A stretch of DNA of 41,102 nucleotides from Clostridium sp. UBA1056 (GTDB lineage: Bacteria; Bacillota; Clostridia; Clostridiales; Clostridiaceae): contig DCDL01000024.1 in NCBI GenBank assembly GCA_002316385.1, forward strand, positions 290,392 to 331,493. Direction: 5' to 3'. A program made the position numbers and the translations under genes. Positions 35,139 through 41,102 of this stretch are shown in pieces. Below the pieces are notes generated by a model that searched no databases, was not told the DNA's origin, and was given only the letters and a program-made list of their open reading frames with translations. Position 1 is the first letter of the stretch, and each line of letters opens with the position of its first letter.

Positions 35139-35209
35139 AAGTATATAATTCATTTTTCAGTAAAATGAATTATATACTTCATATTAACATAGGATAGATT
35201 ATCCTTCAA
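35139..35209 (-). promoter_or_regulatory. Promoter and 18-bp palindrome upstream of the RpiR regulator
   Basis: On the minus strand TTGAAG (35204-35209), 17 bp, TAATAT (35181-35186) form a promoter. Directly after it a perfect 18-bp inverted repeat with a 5-nt loop (35139-35156 with 35162-35179) spans the probable start of transcription and ends 27 bases before the ATG. No T-run follows, so an operator or leader hairpin is likelier than a terminator. A smaller repeat, AGGATA/TATCCT, lies within the promoter spacer. Confidence 0.55.
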
Positions 35210-35328
35210 CCTAAAACTTTGATGAATATGATTTTTATGAAGTTTTTTCCATATAAGAGATATTTATAAACTTATAATAAGATTTATAAATCTATATTAA
35301 ACATTGTAAGTTCCTAACTTCTAAGGTA

Positions 35329-35871
35329 TTATTTCTTTTCGACTACTAGTAAATATGGTGCTTTCTCACTCCTATTTATCACTTTATGAAGCATGACTCC
35401 AAACTTATCTTTAGGCAGAGAACTTGCATATTTTAATACTTCTTCACTCTCATGAGCGCCTTCATTATGACCAACATAAACTGCTATTATGGCAAATCCT
35501 CCACTTTTTAGTATTTTTAAAGTACCTTCAATACTCTTTAATGTAGACACAGCTTTAGTAGTTATAGACTTATCTCCACCTGGAAGAAATCCTAAATTAT
35601 ATATGGCTACATCTATTTCTTCATTTATGTATTCTTCTACATTTGCATGGGAATCACAAATAAGAGTTACATTGTCTTTACATCTTTTCTTATATTGCTC
35701 TATAGCCTGTGATTGAATATCAAAGGCATAAACTTTTTTAAAGTTCTCACTTAGAAAATCACAATCTCCACCATTTCCAAGAGTTTCATCAATAGCTATA
35801 TTTTTATCTATTACAAAGTTTTTAATTATATAATGAGACAAATCTGTTATCTCACCTAGATATCTAAACAT
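35329..35871 (-). CDS. YtqB-like class I SAM methyltransferase
   Basis: A 180-residue methyltransferase of the rRNA methylase-like YtqB family. It starts with a short helical region, then A-I-D-E-T-L-G-N-G-G-D (SAM motif I; family has A-T-x-G-N-G-x-D), V-Y-A-F-D-I-Q (motif II), and Y-N-L-G-F-L-P-G-G-D-K (motif IV). YtqB-type enzymes have been linked to tRNA wobble-uridine modification, which I cannot confirm here. The ATG at 35871, six bases after GGGGAG, overlaps the end of the pseudouridine synthase gene by 8 bases, so the two are translationally coupled; the upstream GTG lies inside the ribosome site. Confidence 0.82.
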   Translation of the reverse strand: MFRYLGEITDLSHYIIKNFVIDKNIAIDETLGNGGDCDFLSENFKKVYAFDIQSQAIEQYKKRCKDNVTLICDSHANVEEYINEEIDVAIYNLGFLPGGDKSITTKAVSTLKSIEGTLKILKSGGFAIIAVYVGHNEGAHESEEVLKYASSLPKDKFGVMLHKVINRSEKAPYLLVVEKK

Positions 35872-36592
35872 TTTTAACTCCCCCACTCTTTAAATACTCT
35901 ATTTCGTTTTCAGTTAGATATCTCCATTGACCTTCTTTTAATTCTTTATCTAATTTTATTTTTCCTATAGAAATTCTTTTTAATTTTATAACTGGATGTC
36001 CTATAGCTTCACACATCCTTCTTATTTGCCTATTTTTCCCTTCATGAATTGTTATAGCTACATCACAACTTGCCTGATGAGCTTTTAATAATTTGCACTT
36101 TCCTGGTGCCGTTATATAATCTCCAATATCAATTCCATTTTCAAAAAGCTTTATTTCATTAGCACTTATTATTCCTTCTACAGTAGCTACATATGTTTTA
36201 TCTATAGAAACCCTTGGATGCATTATATTATTGTATACATCGCCATCATTAGTTAAAAAAATTAGTCCAGAAGTATCATAATCTAACCTTCCAATAGGAT
36301 ATATCCTCTCCTCTACTTTAACAATATCTAATAAGGTTTTCCTTCCTCTATCATCCTTTACAGCGGATATATATCCTACTGGCTTATTAAGAGCTACATA
36401 TGTCTTTTTTTCCTCTGGTACTATTACTATATTATCTAGTCTAATCTCATTAATGTCAGCATTAATTTTCATTCCTAATTCATTTACTATAGTACCATCA
36501 ACCTTAACTCTACTAGACAATATTATTTCTTCACATTTTCTTCTAGAAGCAACACCACACCTAGCCATATATTTTTGCAATCTCTCTTCCAT
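35864..36592 (-). CDS. RluB/RsuA-type pseudouridine synthase
   Basis: A 242-residue RNA pseudouridine synthase. It has an N-terminal S4 RNA-binding domain (E-R-L-Q-K-Y-M-A-R-C-G-V-A-S-R-R-K), the catalytic Asp in G-R-L-D-Y-D-T-S-G-L-I-F-L-T-N-D-G (about 98-114), and a C-terminal K-N-R-Q-I-R-R-M-C-E-A-I-G-H-P-V. The pattern fits RluB, which modifies 23S rRNA, more than RsuA. The start at 36592 matches the family N-terminus and has better spacing from AAGGG than the ATG nine bases upstream. Confidence 0.9.
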   Translation of the reverse strand: MEERLQKYMARCGVASRRKCEEIILSSRVKVDGTIVNELGMKINADINEIRLDNIVIVPEEKKTYVALNKPVGYISAVKDDRGRKTLLDIVKVEERIYPIGRLDYDTSGLIFLTNDGDVYNNIMHPRVSIDKTYVATVEGIISANEIKLFENGIDIGDYITAPGKCKLLKAHQASCDVAITIHEGKNRQIRRMCEAIGHPVIKLKRISIGKIKLDKELKEGQWRYLTENEIEYLKSGGVKNV

Positions 36593-36668
36593 TCTAAACA
36601 TCCCTTCATACCACTAATAAAATGAATTATAATTTTTATTAATAAAAAAATCAATGCAATTAAATAAT

Positions 36669-36712
36669 AAACCGATAACTCCACATGTTATATTCCATAG
36701 AGTTACCGGTTT
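36669..36712 (-). terminator. Terminator of the small Lys/Asn/Ser-rich gene
   Basis: A 13-bp stem (36669-36681 with 36700-36712) whose only irregular pair is G·U on the minus strand, which points to termination of the tiny minus-strand gene. Confidence 0.7.
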
Positions 36713-36727
36713 TTGTATGATATAGGC

Positions 36728-36880
36728 TTATTTTAATTGATTTAAGTGAGAATTAGGTGTTTGTTCCTTATATCCCGTCTTTGAATTTCTACTTTCATTT
36801 GATTTGTCATTCATAGAAGTAAGTTCACCATTCATCTTATTTGAAGATTTTTTAGGTTTATTTTTTTTATTCTTAGCCAT
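36728..36880 (-). CDS. Small Lys/Asn/Ser-rich protein (unrecognised)
   Basis: A 50-residue, very hydrophilic basic protein starting M-A-K-N-K-K-N-K-P-K-K-S-S-N-K and ending N-S-H-L-N-Q-L-K. No hydrophobic segment and no Cys. An excellent AGGAGGTGAGC ribosome site lies before the ATG and a terminator follows the stop, so it looks like a real monocistronic gene. The composition resembles minor small spore proteins of clostridia, but I do not recognise a family. Confidence 0.7.
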   Translation of the reverse strand: MAKNKKNKPKKSSNKMNGELTSMNDKSNESRNSKTGYKEQTPNSHLNQLK

Positions 36881-36985
36881 AAAGCTCACCTCCTACTATC
36901 TATTATTTTCAAAACTAATTTTAATATTCAATAGGTATAATTTTTATAAACAAAAATTTATATAACTGTGGTATCTATTAATTAA

Positions 36986-37014
36986 TTGAGAAAATCTGTA
37001 ATAAATGCTATATT
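36986..37014 (+). promoter_or_regulatory. Promoter of the iron-type alcohol dehydrogenase
   Basis: TTGAGA (36986-36991), 17 bp, TATATT (37009-37014), 58 bases before the start codon. Confidence 0.55.
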
Positions 37015-37071
37015 AAAATATAGGAATAAAACTTAAAAATTATAATCAAACTTTAAGGGAGGAATGAAATT

Positions 37072-38175
37072 TTGAGCAATCCAATATTTTTTATGTCAAC
37101 TAAGGTTATATGTGAAAGAAATGCAATAATAAATTATGGTAGTACAATGAAATCTCTAGGTAATACCGCTTTAATAGTTACTGGTAAACATTCTTCTAAA
37201 GCTAATGGGTCTTTAAACCATGTCTTAAATTCTTTAAAAGAAAATAATATAGAATATCATATTTTTGATGATGTAGAAGAAAATCCATCTACAGCTACAG
37301 TTAGTAAGATTAAAGCCTTTGGTGAAGGTAAACATATAGATTTTATTATAGGAATTGGTGGTGGTTCACCTATAGATGCTTCTAAAGCTGCAGGTGTACT
37401 TCTATCAAACCCTCAAGCTGATATTGAAGATTTATTTACAAATTCAAATCTTAGCTCCATTCCAATTGTTGCTGTTCCTACTACTGCTGGAACTGGCACA
37501 GAAACTACTCCTTACTCTATATTAACAGACCATAGTATAAGAAATAAAAGAGGTATATCCCCTAAAATTTTTCCTGTAGTATCTTTTTTAGATGCTACTT
37601 ATTTGATGGATACACCCATAAATGTAACAATAAATACTTCTATAGACGCTCTTTCACATTTGATAGAAGGGTATTTGTCTACTAACGCTAACTACTTTAG
37701 TAACTACCTTGCAGAAAGTGGCCTAAGTCTATTTAGTGAATGCATTTCACATATATCTTCTGAAAGTATTTCATTTGAGATACGTGAAAAATTATTAATT
37801 TCATCTTCCATAGCTGGAATGGTAATTTCACAAAGTGGTACATCTATTCCTCATGGAATGGGATACCCTTTAACCTATTATCATAATATACCTCATGGTA
37901 AAGCTAACGGAGTTCTTCTAAAAGAGTATCTTGAAATATATGCAAAGAATGATAATAATAGAGTAAATAAAATTCTATCTTTATTAAACTTCTCCAGTCT
38001 AAATGAATTTGGAAGCTTTATAGATCAATTATTTGCAAGTGATTTTAAAATAACCCATGATGAATTAAAAAATTATGCTTCATACATGAGCTCCAATGAA
38101 GCAAAACTTAAAAATCATCCTTATACATTAAGCTATGAAGATATACTTCAGATATATGTAAAAAGTATAAAATAA
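37072..38175 (+). CDS. Iron-containing alcohol dehydrogenase
   Basis: A 367-residue group III (Fe-type) dehydrogenase. The N-terminal nucleotide domain has G-I-G-G-G-S-P-I-D-A-S-K (about 99-110) and V-P-T-T-A-G-T-G-T-E (about 138-147); metal ligands are the Asp of F-L-D-A-T-Y, the His of D-A-L-S-H-L-I-E and two His in I-P-H-G-M-G-Y ... I-P-H-G-K-A-N-G. The substrate could be a short alcohol/aldehyde or a diol; no neighbour decides. The start is TTG after GGGAGG. Confidence 0.9.
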   Translation: MSNPIFFMSTKVICERNAIINYGSTMKSLGNTALIVTGKHSSKANGSLNHVLNSLKENNIEYHIFDDVEENPSTATVSKIKAFGEGKHIDFIIGIGGGSPIDASKAAGVLLSNPQADIEDLFTNSNLSSIPIVAVPTTAGTGTETTPYSILTDHSIRNKRGISPKIFPVVSFLDATYLMDTPINVTINTSIDALSHLIEGYLSTNANYFSNYLAESGLSLFSECISHISSESISFEIREKLLISSSIAGMVISQSGTSIPHGMGYPLTYYHNIPHGKANGVLLKEYLEIYAKNDNNRVNKILSLLNFSSLNEFGSFIDQLFASDFKITHDELKNYASYMSSNEAKLKNHPYTLSYEDILQIYVKSIK

Positions 38176-38216
38176 TATTAGACCCATTAGCACTTAATAT
38201 GCTAATGGGTCTAATA
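38176..38216. terminator. Strong terminator between convergent genes
   Basis: A perfect 17-bp stem (38176-38192 with 38200-38216) with a 7-nt loop, right after the alcohol dehydrogenase stop; the amidase gene comes from the other side. Confidence 0.88.
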
Positions 38217-38267
38217 CATTCTTCATGAATAAGTATAAACTTAACATTCATTCTTTTTAAAAAGAAT

Positions 38268-38846
38268 TTAATCATTATCAGTTGATTCTATAATGTCCTT
38301 ATACTCAATGTTTAGCTGAGAAAGAATTCCTTTTGCTATAGCTTTACCAAATTTTTTTTGATTTTCTGTAGTATTAATTACTTTATTATCCTCATCATTA
38401 TCTATAAATGCACACTGAATAATAATCGCATCCATAGTTGTATCTCTTAATAATGGAAAGTAATCTCTCCCACTATTATTCATTCTATTATAAGTTTTAA
38501 CTTGAGTCTGACCATTCTTCATAATTTCACTACTAATTTTATTTGTAAGCTCTAGACCGTTACCATTATATATAGAATAAATTATTTCACCTCTATCTCC
38601 TCCACCTACATTGCAATGGATAGAAATAAAATAATCTGACATATTATTATTAGCCATGGTAGCCCTTTGGGAAAGTCCTAAGTATTTATCAATAGTTCTA
38701 GTCATCTGAACTTCCACTTCATGTCTACGTAACTCTTTTTCACATTCTAAAGCTATAGCTAGTACTATATCCTTTTCTATTAAATCACCATAAACTCCTC
38801 CCGGATCACTACCACCGTGTCCAGGATCTAAGGTTATCTTATACAT
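38268..38846 (-). CDS. N-acetylmuramoyl-L-alanine amidase-like protein, catalytic Glu replaced
   Basis: A 192-residue Amidase_3 domain with no signal peptide and no wall-binding repeat, like a bare phage endolysin or spore-lysis enzyme. Zinc ligands are seen: H10 in D-P-G-H-G-G, E24 and H77 in S-I-H-C-N. The late block, which in active members reads v-E-x-x-F-I-D/S-N, here reads I-I-Q-C-A-F-I-D-N, so the expected catalytic Glu is Gln144 (CAG, 38415-38417), one base from GAG. It may be inactive or act as a binder. No holin or phage genes nearby. Confidence 0.85.
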   Translation of the reverse strand: MYKITLDPGHGGSDPGGVYGDLIEKDIVLAIALECEKELRRHEVEVQMTRTIDKYLGLSQRATMANNNMSDYFISIHCNVGGGDRGEIIYSIYNGNGLELTNKISSEIMKNGQTQVKTYNRMNNSGRDYFPLLRDTTMDAIIIQCAFIDNDEDNKVINTTENQKKFGKAIAKGILSQLNIEYKDIIESTDND

Positions 38847-38955
38847 AATTTAATGCCCCCTATTAATTAACCTCTTCATATATGATATTCTTTTTAGATT
38901 GTATATGTGATTAAGAATTGTACATAGACACTAATAATGCTATATCACAAAATAC

Positions 38956-39333
38956 CTATTTTTTATTATAGATTTGACTTAAAACATTATTATAAATAGA
39001 AATATTATACTCTATGGCATCAAAATAATCTGTTTTTATTCTTTTATAATGTTCTATACCTTCATCTGTAATCTTATATAATCGCTTATTTTTTCTGTCG
39101 AAATCCTCCCACTTAGCTGTAAGATATAAATTTTCTTCCATATCTCTAAGAAGAGGATACACTAAACCATTGGAAACTTTAGTAAAGTTTTTATTTATGT
39201 AGTTTACTATTTCTAGACCATACTCCTCGCTATTTTCATATATTAAATAATGAAGAATATATAACTTGACAAGTTTTGTAGTATTAATTCTGTTGTCTAA
39301 TGTTGCAATTCTCTTTCTTGTTTCACCTTTCAT
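38956..39333 (-). CDS. PadR family transcriptional regulator
   Basis: A 125-residue winged-helix regulator. Seen are L-Y-I-L-H-Y-L-I-Y (about 26-34), Y-G-L-E-I-V-N-Y-I (38-46), V-S-N-G-L-V-Y-P-L-L-R-D-M-E (53-66, recognition helix) and the wing R-K-N-K-R-L-Y-K-I-T-D-E-G (about 80-92), the core PadR pattern. The usual long C-terminal dimer helix is short. No transporter or target gene is adjacent, so the effector is unknown. GGAG precedes the ATG. Confidence 0.82.
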   Translation of the reverse strand: MKGETRKRIATLDNRINTTKLVKLYILHYLIYENSEEYGLEIVNYINKNFTKVSNGLVYPLLRDMEENLYLTAKWEDFDRKNKRLYKITDEGIEHYKRIKTDYFDAIEYNISIYNNVLSQIYNKK

Positions 39334-39756
39334 TTTTTTCTCCTTTAATTTTATTTTTATAATTTTATTATACTACTTGTTTTCAATTATGACAATCATT
39401 TTTATGATATATAATTTTAATTTTCTTAAACAAATATATACTCTCTTCTATATAGATAGATTAAAAAGTTGTACAGTAAGCTATTTAACTTTTTAAAATT
39501 TTAAATAGTTATTTTATCTATTAACATTTTGGTATATTTTCACTTAATATTACTACTGAAATCTTAAATACTTATAGTGTAATTTATATTACTTTTAACT
39601 AGTATAACAAATTATATTATAAATATAATAAATATGATGATTATATCTTATTTAAAATTGTAGAATCGTTTTATTTAGTATAAATACTTCTCTATGTAAG
39701 ATATAATAAATTTATATTACTTAAATTATTTACTGTAAAGCGAAAGGAGATATTTT
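39334..39756. promoter_or_regulatory. Divergent intergenic region with PadR promoter and inverted repeat
   Basis: On the minus strand the PadR gene has TTGTCA (39390-39395), 17 bp, TATAAT (39367-39372). A perfect 10-bp inverted repeat TTAAAAAGTT/AACTTTTTAA with a 16-bp spacer lies at 39461-39496. The rest is AT-rich with no frame that has a ribosome site; the short plus-strand frame at 39266-39496 is a shadow. Confidence 0.5.
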
Positions 39757-40590
39757 ATGAACGTTATAGCGGAGTTTCATTGTCATACAACTGCATCAGA
39801 TGGGAGGTTTTCCCCTACTCAAGTAGTAGAAATGGCTAAAAATAAAAATGTTCAACTTTTATCTATTACAGACCACGATACCACAGAAGGAATTGAGGAA
39901 GCCTTAGCAAAAGCTAATGAAATTTCCCTTAATTTTATACCTGGCATTGAATTAAGTTGTAACCATAATGGAGAAAGTATACATATATTAGGATATTTCA
40001 AGGGGTCTGATTATAAAAATAAAACCCTAATAGAATTTCTTAAGAATTTAAAAATAAATAGAGAAACTAGGGCCTTGTCTATAGTTAATAATTTAGATAA
40101 ATATTTTAATATTAAAATAAATGCGGAAGATGTTTTAAAAATTAGTAATGGAGTGGTCGCTAGACCTCACATAGCTCAGGCTATAATCCATGCTGGATAT
40201 CCATATAACTTTCAATATATATTTGATAACTTTATAGGAAATGATAGCCCTGCTTATGTTTCTAATAAACATATATCAATACCAGAAGGAATTGAACTTT
40301 TAAAGAAATATAACTGCATAGTAGTTCTGGCACATCCTAAACTTATTAAAAAAACATCTATTAAGAATATATTAAAATATGATTTTCATGGTATTGAAGC
40401 ACTCTATTATCAGAACTTCAAAAGAGAAACAGACGAATTTATATCATTAGCTAGATCACGTAATATGATTATAACTTGTGGTTCTGATTTTCATGGTATT
40501 TCTAATGATGACACTAAACACGGAAATATTGGAGATATGTTTCTAAGTGAGGAAGATTTTAAGAAATTTATGATTATGTATAATAATTAG
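39757..40590 (+). CDS. PHP-domain phosphoesterase (YciV/RNase AM-like)
   Basis: A 277-residue metal-dependent phosphoesterase of the PHP family. Metal ligands come from F-H-C-H-T-T-A-S-D-G (about 7-16), I-T-D-H-D-T (about 37-42), G-I-E-L-S-C (about 63-68), V-A-R-P-H-I-A (about 130-136), A-H-P-K and the terminal G-S-D-F-H-G (about 244-249). The layout matches YciV-type enzymes that hydrolyse 3',5'-nucleoside bisphosphates or short RNA ends. GAAAGGAG precedes the ATG. Monocistronic. Confidence 0.88.
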   Translation: MNVIAEFHCHTTASDGRFSPTQVVEMAKNKNVQLLSITDHDTTEGIEEALAKANEISLNFIPGIELSCNHNGESIHILGYFKGSDYKNKTLIEFLKNLKINRETRALSIVNNLDKYFNIKINAEDVLKISNGVVARPHIAQAIIHAGYPYNFQYIFDNFIGNDSPAYVSNKHISIPEGIELLKKYNCIVVLAHPKLIKKTSIKNILKYDFHGIEALYYQNFKRETDEFISLARSRNMIITCGSDFHGISNDDTKHGNIGDMFLSEEDFKKFMIMYNN

Positions 40591-40663
40591 AATAATTAAG
40601 TATACTAAATTAAAATGTAACTATTTATCTATTACATATTATATATTGAGTTTCAGTAAAATT

Positions 40664-40694
40664 TAACTACAATATGCTGTATTTATTGTAGTTA
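40664..40694 (+). terminator. Terminator of the PHP gene
   Basis: An 11-bp stem TAACTACAATA/TATTGTAGTTA (40664-40674 with 40684-40694), 70 bases after the stop. Confidence 0.6.
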
Positions 40695-40751
40695 TTAATC
40701 ATTATGTGGTGGATGAATGGTTACGTTAAAATTGATTTTGGAGGAGATAAA

Positions 40752-41069
40752 ATGGTTTTACTTCAATGTTCAGTTCATAACTGTGTAAATAATAATTCTA
40801 ATTACTGTAACTTAAGTGAAATAACCATTAGTGGTTCTAATACTTATCAGCCAGATGGTACAAATTGCGAAAACTTTATAAACAAAGCAAACGCTTTAAC
40901 TAACTCTATAAGTATAAATAGACCTTATTCCAATATAAATTGTAGAGCTAAACATTGTGTTTATAATAAGAATTTTAAATGCACCGCAAACTCTATTGAT
41001 GTTTCTGGCTATACATCATCTACTAATGAAGAAACTCAATGTGCTACTTTTCAATATAACCCTAGCTAA
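40752..41069 (+). CDS. Tandem DUF1540 Cys-rich protein
   Basis: A 105-residue protein of two DUF1540 units with the same Cys spacing, C-x4-C-x7-C-x19-C: C6, C11, C19, C39 and C64, C69, C77, C97. Each unit probably binds one metal ion. The family is common in clostridia, often with sporulation-linked expression, but its role is unknown. The ATG at 40752 follows GAGGAG; the upstream in-frame ATG at 40704 lacks a site. The window ends 33 bases after the stop. Confidence 0.88.
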   Translation: MVLLQCSVHNCVNNNSNYCNLSEITISGSNTYQPDGTNCENFINKANALTNSISINRPYSNINCRAKHCVYNKNFKCTANSIDVSGYTSSTNEETQCATFQYNPS

Positions 41070-41102
41070 ATATTTACCTTAAAATAAGTATAAGTAATAA
41101 TA

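Noticed and set aside
38268..38846. Prophage remnant suggested by an endolysin-like amidase
   Set aside because: No holin, tail or integrase genes nearby; neighbours are ordinary chromosomal genes with their own terminators.

Overview
The window looks like chromosome of a low-GC, endospore-forming Firmicute, most probably Clostridium sensu stricto. The reasons are strong AT bias, AGGAGG-type ribosome binding sites, an IspH–ribosomal protein S1 fusion gene, PyrR attenuators, an arginine T-box, DUF1540/DUF1836/DUF1653/DUF975 families and Fur-type control of feo. No rRNA, tRNA, CRISPR array, transposase or prophage block was seen. This is mostly housekeeping and accessory metabolism, with several decayed genes and some unusual small elements.

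Left part (1-8.3 kb). The first 200 bases hold the 3' part of a probable structured RNA and a terminator. A Zn/Cd/Pb-type P1B ATPase follows (minus strand), led by a CadC/SmtB-type regulator whose frame is broken by an in-frame TAA at codon 25, although its promoter and palindromic operator look intact. Next come a remnant of a chemoreceptor Cache domain, a DUF1836 protein, a hemolysin III/PAQR protein, an aromatic-acid-exporter-like membrane protein, adenine deaminase and a YprB-like RNase H-fold protein.

Middle part (8.4-25.2 kb). A Fur-boxed feoA-feoB locus is followed by a FeoB-associated Cys-rich membrane protein. Then come argS behind a T-box, an ABC-F ATPase, DUF1653 and YccF proteins, a cluster of three tiny Asn-rich genes (two also Cys-bearing), and carAB behind a PyrR attenuator that appears to contain a 12-codon leader peptide. 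A short divergent pyruvate-kinase-like protein, a DUF975 membrane protein and a uracil/xanthine permease with a PyrR leader follow. Adenine deaminase, carAB and the permease give the region a nucleobase salvage and synthesis flavour.

Right part (25.2-41.1 kb). A decayed aminotransferase gene precedes an intact class I aminotransferase. Then come a GNAT acetyltransferase, an operon of flavoprotein - cmk - ispH/rpsA, glutamate dehydrogenase, an RpiR regulator, an rRNA-modification pair (RluB-like pseudouridine synthase overlapping a YtqB-like methyltransferase), a tiny Lys/Asn/Ser-rich gene, an iron-type alcohol dehydrogenase, an amidase with a Glu-to-Gln change at its expected catalytic site, a PadR regulator, a PHP-domain phosphoesterase and a tandem DUF1540 protein.

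The least expected signals are: (i) an 87-89 bp dispersed element present twice, each copy carrying a complete promoter just upstream of an unrelated gene; (ii) the leader peptide inside the carAB PyrR attenuator; (iii) the Asn/Cys-rich microprotein cluster; (iv) the nonsense-interrupted metal sensor; and (v) the amidase active-site substitution. All functional statements come from reading motifs by eye; no database search was run.
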